Shown one piece after another: positions 9,943 through 20,891 of a DNA stretch of 47,222 bases (its first letter is position 1; the number at the start of each line of letters is the position of its first letter). The stretch comes from Oehlia diaphana (Eukaryota > Glomeromycota > Glomeromycetes > Glomerales > Glomeraceae). Position numbers and translations under genes: made by a program. The stretch covers positions 11,946-59,167 of the forward strand of contig QZLH01000335.1 of NCBI GenBank assembly GCA_003833135.1, read 5' to 3'. The notes below the pieces were generated by a model, which was not told where the DNA came from, searched no databases, and saw nothing but the letters and a program-made list of their open reading frames with translations.

Positions 9943-11840
9943 TTTATATAGTTAGAGAAAAAGTTGAATCGTATTTTAGTTTTACATGGCTTATGCCTGT
10001 ATTTATACTTATCATATATGAGTAATACAAAAAGTTACAAATTACAAAAAAGAGTATAGTATATGACCAAAATCATAGTTATGAATTATCTAACTATCAC
10101 CAGAGGTAATGATCACCGGTGACTAAAATTATGATGATCGATCAGCATTAAAAAAATGTAGTACCAGTAAAAATTGATAATTCTGGCCAACGGTGATGAT
10201 CACATTCAGTGATTTGAAGTAAAATCTAATAAAGAATTAAGAAAAATTAATATCACTTAATATTATGCTTTCAGTTGGCCTCTAACTCATAATATAGTTC
10301 CTTCTCACTACTCCACACTATTAACATTATTATCACTATTGTGAATTATACTGCTATTACTACTACTACTACTGCTACTATTAGAAAAACTGATTTCTTA
10401 TTTTCCTCCTTTTCAATCCATTCAATAATTTTATCTATAGGAGTTCTTCTTGATGATTTTTGATGATGACAAAAACTAGCTAATGTGCTAGTATTAAGAC
10501 CAATTTTGATTGATAAAATATTGTATGATTGCATTAGAGAATGACTTTTTCTTTTCCTTTATTATTAAAAAGGATCGTAAACTTAACCCAGTATATTTCA
10601 TATTCATCTGTATAGGAAATTTGCTTTCAGCAAAAAGATCTAGAAGAACTCTAAACTTTTTCATCATATAATGTTTTTAAAAAGAAAAATAATTAAATTA
10701 ATAGTATTTGCTCAGACCTAGTTTTATATGTTTCATCCAGCGCAGGTTTCTAGTTGCCGATAATTAAATATTACTAATATTGTTTATGAAAACATGATTG
10801 TAAAAAGGTCAGAAAAAAATAAGACACAGCATAGTACAGATAAGTATAATGTATATAATTTTTCCTAGTGTATAACCAACCTTGAAATAATGCTTCATTT
10901 TACTATATGCATCCTTTGAAGCTCATTACTTAATGTTAAGAGGGTTCTTTTAAAATTATTATTTCGTGATCCTATTAGATATTTGCAAAAAAAAGATAGT
11001 GATGGCAAAGATTATATAAATATTTATATTTCCTAAAAAAATGCTCTGAATTATTTCCATAATTAGAACATGATCATGGGTCAGCATCTCAAAATAACAA
11101 TTATAATGCCAAAGACTGCGATCAAAAAAATGAGTTTGAGAACATTTTTTTTGATAGATTTTTGTATTATTTGTTTTATGTGAAGTTGATATTTTTTTTT
11201 ACTTATTAAAGGAAAAGAAATACCAAAGCTTTTCTCGTAAAATAATCTTAGTAAAATAAATATTCGTATAAACTAGCATAGAAAATCCACGTTAAAATAT
11301 AGATCTGAAACATTTAGCTTAAAGTGCTGTGCATTTTTACAATAATTATAAATAGTTTACATAATGTTAGATTTATTTTTATTTGGATTATAAAGTCATA
11401 TTTAATAAATTAATTCTCATGTCTACAAATATTCTCCTTTATTTAAAAATATTCAATTTATATATTATTAATATAATAAATTAATTTTAATAATAATTCT
11501 GGTATTCTAAATAATTTATAATTCCTTTTATTTACAATCTTTCTTTCACATTTGATTAAATGGAGAATAATCAAATTTTTATATAAAAATACGGACATTT
11601 TTTATATTTATAATAGTTGGTTTTCCTTAAGTAAGAAATCTTTAAACTCAAAGTATAATATCTAGAATTACGATTTTTACATTTTTTGATCTTGGTAAAT
11701 AGCTATAGATTTTGCTTTTATGCAATTACTATAATCATAATCATGCTTTGATGAATTTTGTTTATTGTTAATTTTAAGGGTATGACGTTCAGTTTTTCTA
11801 ACATTTGCTGACATGCTAAAAGTGTAGAATTCAACACTTC
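9943..11840. other. Long AT-rich region without a supportable gene
   Basis: No coding pattern that survives inspection. Features seen are a (TAC/TAG)n-type trinucleotide microsatellite around 10350-10385 and GATGATCAC words near 10100-10205. The 62-codon frame at 10346-10534 (-) ends in a Val/Ile run made by that microsatellite and is not called. Confidence 0.45.
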
Positions 11841-11846
11841 TAAGAT

Positions 11847-12110
11847 TCAAGTGTAATGAATGCTTAAATGCTCACCAGCAAAATTTACATTTCCTTCTGA
11901 AGCTCTTGCAATATTAAACAAGATACGAAACTGACCTGGAAAAAACATGGCATCTTCTGTTGATTCTTCATCTGTCCAGTTAATTGAATATTCTTCAATA
12001 AACTGCTTGTCTATATTGACCTGATCACCATAGACTTTCTTCAAATCATGTAAACTTAAATAAATATACTCCTTTTTATTTTTAGGTAAAAAAGCAATAG
12101 CATTTGTCAT
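11847..12110 (-). CDS. Hypothetical 87-residue protein or 5' exon
   Basis: ATG at 12110 (TAAATGACAAAT context on the minus strand). The product begins MTNAIAFLPKNKKEYIYLSL and has mixed composition unlike the surrounding AT-rich frames: an HDLKKVYGD helix-like part, an acidic TDEESTED stretch and FFPGQFRILFNIARASEG. Near the end, GCTG|GTGAGC resembles a donor site, so the last eight residues may be intron and the gene may continue downstream; I could not place a convincing acceptor. No known domain recognised. Confidence 0.4.
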   Translation of the reverse strand: MTNAIAFLPKNKKEYIYLSLHDLKKVYGDQVNIDKQFIEEYSINWTDEESTEDAMFFPGQFRILFNIARASEGNVNFAGEHLSIHYT

Positions 12111-13184
12111 TTATGTATATAATAATAATACAAAACTTTTTCTTATATTTAAAAAATACTTAAAGGTTTTTTATATAAAAAATTTTAAAGATCTAATAAT
12201 TTATAGAATTCCTAAAAATCTTTATAATTTATTTAAGGATTTTTAAAAATTCTATAAATAAAAATTTAAGGAATTTTTAATGATTTATAGCCCAAAAATT
12301 TTACTAATGTTATTTTTATTTTTATTACATTTTCTTTTATTTTACTTGATGCTATACATTAATTACATAAGTCTTATAACTTTCTAGTTTATCAGGAATA
12401 TTTGCTGATCAAGCGAGGTTTCTGTTTATGAGTATATAAACTAATTACTATAAGTAAAATATTGATTTCTATATAAAGGATAAATAAAAAAATATATTTA
12501 TTTTATTTATTAATTATATTAAAACTTTTATTTAATAATACTTAATTAAATTATTAAAGAAAAAGAAAAATTAAAAATGTTAAAAATAAAAAAAAAAAAA
12601 TTACGAAAAAAATGTTTTTTTTTTTTGAAACTGATTAAATAATCTAATTTTTTTTAAAAAAATAATTTATATATTGTTTTATTAATATTAAATTTATATA
12701 TTATATAAACAAATTATCATAAGTTATATCCATCCAGTAGGATACAATCATCAAAATAATTAGATAATCAATTTAATAATCATATATTTAATATTAATTA
12801 TTAAAATGGTTTTCTTTAAAAAGAAATTCAACTCAATATAAATTAAAATTCTTTTTAAAAAATTTTATTACTATTCAAAATATTACTGATGAAATCAACT
12901 AAATCTTTACTAAAAAGTGAATCTAATAAATTTTTTAATTAAAAAAAAAAATCTTTTTTTTTGCATATATTATAAATATAAAAATGAAACCAAAAGAGTT
13001 TTTTAAATTAAGTTAATATATATAATATACCTCATTTTTTTAGAAGCTGATATAAAAATTTTTTTTTTATTTTTTTTCTTAAAGTGAGGTACCATGTTAC
13101 CTTAGGCTGGTTAAACAAAATTTTTAAACTTGCCAGAAAAATTTTCAAGTGCAATAGAAAAATTATAAAAATTATGGAAATCAA
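12111..13184. other. AT-rich gap with a hairpin
   Basis: Extremely AT-rich. The only structure is an imperfect inverted repeat: 12199-12220 against 12238-12259 (22-bp arms, 17-nt loop, two or three mismatches), possibly a MITE relic. Open frames here are Phe/Lys/Ile translations of A and T runs. Confidence 0.5.
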
Positions 13185-13606
13185 ATCAAAAAGAAACTGC
13201 ACAAATAAACTTATTTGATGCATATTTTAGCTTTAATTTTATTTCCTGGTATTTTTCAATTTATATATTATGTATTATATGGTCATTGCGGACCGCAATA
13301 AATTTAAAATCCTAAATTAAATAATATAATGCGCCACAAAATTAATAGCATTCTTATATGATGTACCAAAAATTTTTGATAGTAGATTCGTTGAATCATT
13401 TTTTTAGAAATTAAAATTTAATTTTAAATAATCATAAAAAAAAAATTGGGATTATCAATTTAGAAAACAGCAATGAATTTAAGGTAATAATAAACCAATA
13501 TAATTAAACTTATATTAAAAAAATTATGATTACTTAAATTTATTCATCCTTGTTTTATAGAGCTTTTTCTGATTTCGTCTTTATTGGTTAAGAATTTCAA
13601 CCAGTA

Positions 13607-13748
13607 CAGTTCACCCTCACTATAGTGAATCTCATTATAGTGAGAAATTCACTATACTGAGGGTCATTTTATTATATATAAAAAAAATCTGTACCCGGAT
13701 TTTTTTCATTATAACAAGTCATTCATTATATAAATTTCGCTAGAACTG
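13607..13748 (+). mobile_element. pogo/Tc1-mariner-like MITE
   Basis: A 142-bp element between TA dinucleotides (13605-13606 and 13749-13750). It starts CAGTTCACCCTCACTATAGT and ends CTAGAACTG, giving short terminal inverted repeats CAGTTC/GAACTG. Subterminal TATAGTGA repeats occur in both orientations. No coding capacity. It is the same family as the element at 3678-3847, in the opposite orientation. Confidence 0.65.
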
Positions 13749-14174
13749 TAATAATTTTCTGTATAGTAGGAGTTCAAATTATTAAAATATTAAAATTATA
13801 ATCATTTTTTCACGAGTTAAGAATTCAAAAATGAAGTAACTTTAAAAGTAATTATAATTAAATGAAAAATTTTTACTGATATTCTATTATTTTAAAAAAT
13901 GCCAGTAAATATTAAATAATATTATTATGAGTAAATAATTGTTTTCTTCTTCCTCCTGTTCTTTTTCCTATTCTCTTTCTCTAATTCCTCCATCCACTTC
14001 CTCTTTTTCTAAATCTTCCTTCAGTTATACGAAAAATATTAAGAATAATAATCCAAATGATAAGAACAAAGATAGTAAAATGTCGGATACAGTTCAATAT
14101 AAAGTTCGAATTATAAATTATGGTTACCTTTCATTTTTAAACTCCTCCTTAACGGGAGGTATGACGAGCTAGGA

Positions 14175-15250
14175 TAAAGTGCATTAAGTGCATTTATATC
14201 ATAAGCACTTAACTTTATACGTTGGCCTGAATTGCGGAAAGATATTTATTATTAGACGAAGCTGACTGTATGAAACACATTGAAAGAAGTCATATACAAA
14301 CCCATAGCATTTGTTCTTTCCGTCCCCGGCTTCGCTTGTATACGTCGTCCTCCGGAATAACATCCAAGAGGATAATGCATTATTGATTCTGGGTCATACG
14401 AACCAAAACACACCACATCCTCACACACTTTTCCAAAATTTCTATCATTTATTTAGCAATAACGGCCAAATAAATGTCACAGCCTGGACGACAGTGTTCA
14501 TGGTAGAACCCGAGCACGTGCATCAGTTCGTGTACAGTATTATCCTCGGGATGTGCAAGTCCTTGGTTACCGATAACTCTTTTATAATTGTGAAATGAAA
14601 TGAGAGAGAGATAACGAGTTTGAATTATAGATAAATATGGTAAGTACCTGGTCTTTTCCTTGCCTACCAACAAAGGACCATCCACCCTTATCAACGATTT
14701 TTTACGTAATCTGATTGATCCATCTTTTCACGAATTTTACTGAACTAACGTCGGAGATCATATTCATTGCATTTGACACAATGTTTTGAAGTCCCAGGGA
14801 CACATTATTGTCGAATTCATACGGAACTATTCCGTTCGGCCACAGGTTCGTTCATTTGTTGATACAGACATCAGAACATATTCTCTTTATAATAAGAGAT
14901 AACATCAGTATCGATCTATTTGGTATAAGCGACTGATGGTCGTTCCATTCTTCCACGTTGAGATTGTTGTGCTTGTTAGGCAGCTTTTTGAGATAGTTTT
15001 TTTGGGAATGTTTCCTATTTCTCTTTGTTCGTGTTCTTCTCGCAATTTCTCTTGAACAATATCATGAGTTTGACCCATAAAGCGTTCTTCATACGTATTA
15101 AACGCTCGTAAAGCAGATTCTTCTTATTGTTGTTTGAGTTGTTTGCTAATGTTTCCAATATTTCCTATATTAGCAACATTGTCATTTCATCCACGTTGAG
15201 CACGTTGAGATTTGTTGGGCAGCTTTGAGATAGTTATTTGCAAATCTCTT
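14175..15250 (-). pseudogene. Astacin-like (M12A) metalloprotease remnant, copy 2 (best preserved)
   Basis: Minus strand. An N-terminal coiled-coil-like part (15020-15110, FNTYEERFMGQTHDIVQEKL and a Glu/Arg-rich continuation) precedes the protease. The domain opens at 14848 with NLWPNGIVPYEFDNNVSLGL, continues to GGWSFVGRQGKDQ (around 14650-14690) and a donor-like CAG|GTACTTAC at 14647. The next block holds an intact zinc motif, HELMHVLGFYHEHCRPGCD (14476-14532), then YDPESIMHYPLG, the Met-turn, near 14366-14400, and GQRIKLSAYDINALNALYP near 14175-14230. These are the landmarks of astacins in the right order and spacing. Lesions: a stop after WINQIT (about 14705), a ~10-bp deletion before the zinc motif compared with copy 1, and frame changes after AVIAK. 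The segment around 14985-15010 is partly duplicated at 15210-15240. Likely an extracellular protease in life; now dead. Confidence 0.72.
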
Positions 15251-17264
15251 TATAAGAAGAGATACAGTAAGTTCCATTTTTGTTTTTTTTTTTCTAAAGA
15301 ACTAAATTTTTGTATAAGTAGTTCTTTTTAAGGTGTTCGTAAGTAAAAAATTTTAAAAAACTTTACAAAATTAGAAATTTTTTTTTTTCGCGAATCAAAT
15401 TTTTTTTTAAAAAATCAAAAGTATATCTCGTTTTTGTTGTTTGCTATTTGCGAGAGAATTTGTTAAGATTAAAATGGGGAATGACAAGTATTGAGAAATG
15501 AACCAAGGAGGAATTATAAGAATGAATTTTTGTATAAATGCGCATATTTAATTTTTGATTTTTTTTTTTTTTTTGTAAAGAAAAAAGTGAATTTTTCTAC
15601 CATTTCCTAGGAATTTTCTGACCCTCATTATAAGAAAAAAATTTGACAATCACACGGTTCAATTTGGGCGTAAAATAAAAGGAAATGTTTCATAATTTGA
15701 AGTTCGGAACAATTAAAATACAACATTAACGTAATTGTCGAATCAAACTCTCAAAAAATATTATTATTAAATTATAACCTTCATTAAAAAAAAAAAAGTT
15801 TTCGAATATTGTTTTTTTCTTCAAAGTGAGAACAAAAATCCCAGCGGTTTCTTCCTTTTTTTTTTGATATATATAAAAATATATATATATCATATAAAAG
15901 AGGAATTTAATGGGAATTTTTGTTAAGGGAGTTTTAAAAAAAAAATTTGAAAGGATAAGTTTTAAAACAAAACTTTCAAAAAAAAAAAATTGAAAAAAAA
16001 TTCGTCAAAGACGGAAAAAAAAAAAAAATTTTTTTTTTTTTCGTTGTTAAAAAAACATTTGGGTTCAATTCAACTGATAATGATGACGAATTAAATGCGC
16101 CAATTTACTTTTTGATTTCCTTATTTGATCTAACTTCTAACCTTAATAACTGATAAGATTAGATCGACAGCGTTATGTTAACCTGTTTTAAAACCTGGTT
16201 TCGTTTGTAACCACTATAGCTGCAGACTTTTTTTATGTACACGCAGAATCTCAATTATAAAAAACGAAAAAAAAGTTTGATTGTTGGTGTTTCGCGTATA
16301 TTAAAAAAAATTATACCACGAGTTCATCGAAATCTAGATCTAATAATGTGCGAGTCGTAGAATTAATTTTTTTTTTTGATGCACTTAGAAAAAATATATA
16401 TATTTTTCCGGTTTATTGAATGTACAATATCACTAAATTTTTTTCTTTGTCAAAAAAAAATAAAAAAAAATTTGCTTAGCTACAGGTTACTTTGTTGATA
16501 TTTGTGTGCTACAGTAGGTAATGATAATAAAGAAGCAAGGACGTTAAAGAATAAGAAATGTCAATAAAAAAAAGGTTTTCTAATAACGTCAATCAGCCAA
16601 AATAGTATATTCATTTTGTTGTTTATATATAATAGTAATGACATCATTGAAGCTGCCGAAATTTTTAATTGGCCGAACCCGAAGATGCTATAAAAAAAAA
16701 TATTCATAGAATTATAATCGTTTCAAAACTTTTTTTAAAAAAAATATTTTAAAGCTACAGTTCCATATTATAATCAGGTTCTTTTAATAATAAACAATAG
16801 TCATTTATGATCGTTAATGATTTTTGCTTTTTTCTTCTATCATGAGTCATGACATCTTAAAATTTATACATATATTATCAATCAAATAAGTCTCATTTTT
16901 ATTGTTTATATCCATATTTGTTTAACAATAACATATTATTTTTTTATCTTGCTTTTAATGAACTAAAAAAATTAGAGTTAGGGTTTTTTGTTTACATCAT
17001 CTTGCGCAAATGCGCAAATAGAGATGCACACCTGAAACAGTTAAATTTGATTGCCTCATTTTACGATAATTTAATTGGTTATCTAAAACTAAAATAAATT
17101 TATATTAACATCTATTTTACTGCGGGATGAGAAAATTATGATAACCATTAGATAATTCATAATTTTATAATTTTTTATATTTTTTATAAAAAAACGAAGC
17201 AGTGTAGCGTGATCTCCCTTCGAAAATTTGATCTATTTTTCATAAAATAATCATTAAACTTACT

Positions 17265-17660
17265 GATAAGGCGACATAAAGTTAAAAAATTGGTTCTCAT
17301 ATCCCGGCCGGGTCACCATAGCGGGAATCTTAAATTTTTATTTTTTTTTTGTTAACCAATCAAATCGCTCTAAACTATATTACATGATAAATTAAATGCC
17401 TAACACAATAAAAAAAATTTTAATAAAAAACCACAATTAAACATGAGAAACTAAACTTGTAATTAACTTGATATATAAAATCTGTATGACTTTTTATTGA
17501 ATTAACTATATTAATGTAAATGTTACATATGAAATCGTCCGTATTACATGATCGGATAAAAAAAAAATTTTGTTCTAAAAAAAAAATAAAAAGCCGTGCG
17601 GCCGGGTTAAATTAAAACATATTTGATATGAGAACCATTTTTTAACTTTATATCGCCTAA
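17265..17660. mobile_element. MITE with ~38-bp terminal inverted repeats
   Basis: Left end 17265-17302 (AAGGCGACATAAAGTTAAAA and onward to TTCTCATATC) is an imperfect inverted match to 17625-17660 (GATATGAGAACC then AACTTTATATCGCC). A CCGG-rich island follows each end inside the element (17303-17313 and 17594-17606), standing out from the AT-rich interior. ACTTA occurs outside both ends and may be a target duplication. The element lies in the part of copy 2 that copies 1 and 3 lack. No coding capacity. Confidence 0.6.
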
Positions 17661-17809
17661 CTTATATTATTGTGAAAGATATTATTAGCTTATTTAATGC
17701 ATAATAAATTGGTGTAATAATAAATTCAATATGAATCAATATTTCAACATGGCATAACTAAAATTATAATTATAATAATTATAATTTAATTAAGCAATAT
17801 AAATCCCAA

Positions 17810-18046
17810 TTATTTTCCGTCACTACTGCATGACTCTGATTTTAGGGGAAAGAAGATCCGAAAAAATTGATTTACGGATGGATTGTTTGTATTTTGTATT
17901 GGTAATCTCCCAACACGAATCGTATCAATTCTAATTCTATGTCTTTCTTCACTTTCGAATAACAAGACTAGCGTAAAATGGAACGTTTGAAGGAATACGT
18001 TCAATAGTTTCAGTAAAATTGGATATATGAGTATAATCAGATTCAT
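17810..18046 (-). pseudogene. Small Arg-rich protein, copy 2, frameshifted
   Basis: Homologue of the frames at 5960-6181 and 35075-35305. The C-terminal part is recognisable (IDTIRVGRLPIQNTNNPSVN), but an 11-bp deletion near 17945-17955 removes the Arg cluster, so the N-terminal half is read in another frame (the visible open frame starts MNLIILIYPILL). It runs 16 codons past the stop used by copy 1. Confidence 0.45.
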
Positions 18047-18059
18047 TCATAAAAAATTC

Positions 18060-19827
18060 GTCAAAGCAGAAAAAAAAAGAAATTTTTTTTTTCGCTGTTA
18101 AAAATATCTGGGTTAAAAAAGAGGGTTATTTTATATAAAAAACAATTTTTTTTTTCCCTCCGATCTTCTTTGTTATCTCACTTTTTTAACTTGATATATA
18201 CTTATATACTGTATTAAAAAAAACCAATCAATTAATTAATTGTTTATTTACCAAAGTTTCTAATCTTAATTAAAATTATTTTGACTATAATTTTTTAGAG
18301 GAAAATGTTGTGAAATGGAAAGCAAAAAAAAAAAAAAATGAACGTGTGCTAAGTTATTAAACAACGGATTTACCAAAACTAAAATTCTAAATAATTATTT
18401 TGCAGGTAACTACTATTATATATAAACAACATTAATAATTTATTTATTGGTCCTATTTTTTTTTTCTTTTTGTAACTTGTAAGTATAAAAAAATTTCGAT
18501 AATCAAGCATTACCAAATATGTATAAAGAAATAAAAAGGTTTGTTTGCAAGGTTTTTTTTTCTTACAGGAGAAGCTTTTTTTTGTTTATGTCTATGTCTT
18601 GAAACACCTTTTTTCTTTTTTTTTTTTTATAATAGCGATGGTTCTTTCAATCTTAACAGCTCCTTGCTTTTTTATTTATCATTACCTGGCATACAAATAC
18701 CAATAAAAATAGTACTTCAGCCAAGTAATTTTTTTGTTTGTTTCCTTTTGACAAATTTAGAGAATTTCAATACCCCAACAAAAAAAACATCAAATAGAAT
18801 ATTTTTTTATTTCGAGTTCATTCATTATTTTAAGTTTTTATTTTTAGAATTTCTCGTTTATCATTACAAATTAATCGACCGAAATGTTGTGCCCCAAGTT
18901 GACGATTGCCCCAAATCAACGATAATTATCGATGATTAGCATAAATAACGGTAAAATTTTTTCAGATATACAATAGTACCATGGTTTATTCGGCACCAGA
19001 TTTTCTACAAAACCTTTGTTTATTCATGTACTTTTAAGTGATCTAGATATGAAAGGAAATTGTTTTGTTTCTTAGTATAAGAGATGCCTAACAACGAGAT
19101 CGTGACCCAAGGTCACGATCAGCTTATTTCTGAAATTCTGGTATACCTCATATAATACAATACTAATTTCCGGTACCACTGTGCTTTAATAAAAAAGTGT
19201 AAGACTGTTATCGGGAAAAACAACAGAGATGTTCCTCATTTCAGGTGCTACGAGCCTATATTTTGTTTTTTATTTGTAAGAGAGTTCATCAGCTCATGTC
19301 TATCCTTAATAAACTTATTATCATTGCGCAAAACATTTTCACTATATTACGCAACAATTGTTATTCGTAAACTGATATACGGTTTAATCAAAAGTGATAT
19401 CACTATTCTCATCATTTCTATAATCTTTCTCGTTTTTGATTGCTATAGTTTAAGTGTTTTACCTTAAAATCAGCTAAACTTATACAAGTGTTGACTAAAT
19501 TTGTTGGGCAAGATACGATAAGTTCTGTTCATATATTCAGTCTATGAATAAAATGAGAAAATGTTTTCAGGAATTGGTGTATATAGCGATTTTTTTTGTC
19601 GCAGCAAGATGATCATGTCACTTGAGTAACTTGATAAACTCCATATGTAAATATATATAGTTATATAGCTTGTTATCTATATTCCGTGCGAGTATGGCAC
19701 GTTTTACTGTCGCGATCATCATTCATATACCCCCAAAAAAAATATCAGAAATCATTTCGCTCAACATCTGTAGCTAAAAAAATCACATGACAGTCTCGCA
19801 AAATTGGATTTTGCCAATAATTTTGAA
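18060..19827. other. AT-rich region, end of duplication copy 2 and single-copy flank
   Basis: 18060-18950 is the outer flank of copy 2; its 132-codon frame (18541-18939, +) is a Phe-rich homopolymer translation that is not conserved in copy 3. 18950-19827 has somewhat higher GC but no gene I can support. Confidence 0.4.
19098..19120. other. Perfect 10-bp hairpin, 3-nt loop
   Basis: GATCGTGACC, loop CAA, GGTCACGATC. Compact GC-richer hairpin in AT-rich surroundings; no poly-T follows and no gene abuts it, so no terminator role is claimed. Confidence 0.6.
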
Positions 19828-19845
19828 AACGGCAATAATCAGTCT

Positions 19846-20031
19846 CCCGACTCAACCACTGGTAGAAGTGGGGGAGTCTTCTTTTGGTTCTATTACTAGT
19901 AGATAGGGTTCATCGTCTCTTAGTATTTGATGGATGGTTGCGCTTAGCTAGAACGTTCTTTATATGTATCGAACTATGTTCTTTTATAGTTGCTCTCTGA
20001 CTTCACATAAAATAAAATAAATAAAATAAAT
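19846..20031 (+). mobile_element. SINE-like retroposon with 18-bp target-site duplication
   Basis: The 18-bp word AACGGCAATAATCAGTCT occurs at 19828-19845 and again at 20032-20049, perfectly flanking 186 bp. The insert begins CCCGACTCAACCACTGGTAG, has a Pol III A-box-like TGGT-AGAAGTGG at 19860-19871 and a B-box-like GGTTCATCGTC at 19907-19917, and ends in an AAATA-type tail (20008-20031). This is the anatomy of a tRNA-derived SINE: internal promoter, tail, and target duplication made by LINE machinery. The perfect duplication implies a fairly young insertion. No second copy is visible in this window. Confidence 0.7.
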
Positions 20032-20146
20032 AACGGCAATAATCAGTCTTATTGTTGCGCATAGCAAAAAAATCAAAAAAGTTGATCTTTTTTTATTAAT
20101 TATTTGTATATAATAAGAATAAACAATTACTGTAAAATAAGAACAT

Positions 20147-20879
20147 TCACAAGGGAACTATATCATTCTCATAACCAATTTCATGGTGAATCAATTCTCC
20201 TTCTACATTTTTTTCTACATTTAAAAAAAATACCATTTTTAGTTATTTTGACTGCAATAACCTCAACATCGTCATTGTAAAGTTTGATTTTATAGCCAAT
20301 AAGTTGAATCGCTTTGTCAACTGAAGGCTGTAAAATTGCAAAAAAAAATTAATAAAATGTTACCACTGTCACTTCGTGAAAAGTAATTTTGATTATTTAC
20401 ATTATCTGGATGTGGAATTTCTGGATCTGGTCCATGGAGATAATTGTATGGCAATGGCCTAAAAAGAGATGACATAAGTATTCAATGAAACTGTGTTTTC
20501 ATTCTGAAAATAATATGCAACATACAAAGTATTGCTGTAGTCTAGAGTAGCTCTCAATACTTTCCGTACAAAATGAGATCCTTTTTCTTCTTTGATTTTG
20601 TCTACTTTTTCCGTAAATAAAAGGATTCTTTTTTCTTGCTCTTTAGCTACTCTGTATAAAGGGTAATGTTAATAGTGACTTGAACAGGAAGTGTCAATAA
20701 AATTACTTACTTTTTTGGATCAAAGTTTTTGGCCTTGCATTTCACTGGATCCAAAGATATTAAACCAAGCTCGTTGATGGATAGACAGGCATAATAATCT
20801 TCACAAGCCTCATGGCTGTCTTTGAAAAATCTTTTAAGTTCTTTCGTAGAGCAAAATATTGTGTTAAATATGATCCAGT
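20147..20879 (-). pseudogene. 3' exons of an unknown intron-rich gene, one frameshift
   Basis: Four exons with clean borders on the minus strand: 20879-20711, 20651-20526, 20458-20401 and 20327-20147. Introns are 59-72 bp with GTAAGT/GTATGT/GTAAAT donors and CAG/TAG acceptors, and phases agree across all joins. The product includes FCSTKELKRFFKDSHEACED, a Lys/Glu-rich helix (KEQEKRILLFTEKVDKIKEE), a Pro-rich NYLHGPDPEIPHPDNPS and DKAIQLIGYKIKLYNDDVEV. In the last exon an A/T run at 20223-20230 puts the frame off by one; the continuing frame reads VEGELIHHEIGYENDIVPL to TGA at 20147-20149, otherwise TGA at 20181. Either a recent pseudogene or a sequencing slip. A possible upstream acceptor with an ACTAAC branch site at ~20890 suggests more 5' exons. 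No known family. Confidence 0.5.
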
Positions 20880-20891
20880 CTGTACTTTGTT

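Larger units (their letters stand above)
13185..18950 (-). repeat. Segmental duplication unit, copy 2
   Basis: Longest copy of the unit. It matches copy 1 from AAAAAGAAACTGCA near 13190 through the MITE, the pyrimidine tract (13940-14030), the astacin remnant, the A/T-run spacer and the Arg-rich frame. It matches copy 3 further out, at 18530-18600 and 18820-18870 against 37080-37130 and 37300-37345. Compared with copies 1 and 3 it has about 1.7 kb of extra sequence between 16080 and 17790, which includes a separate MITE. The GTTGTTAAAAA...TTTGGGTT module appears twice (16041 and 18090), suggesting an internal rearrangement. Confidence 0.65.

Noticed and set aside
13939..14172. Ser-rich plus-strand frame over the pyrimidine tract
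   Set aside because: Low-complexity tract at the 3' side of the astacin remnant; the matching tracts in copies 1 and 3 are not open.
18541..18939. 132-codon Phe-rich frame
   Set aside because: Poly-T translation; the homologous stretch in copy 3 is not open in this frame.
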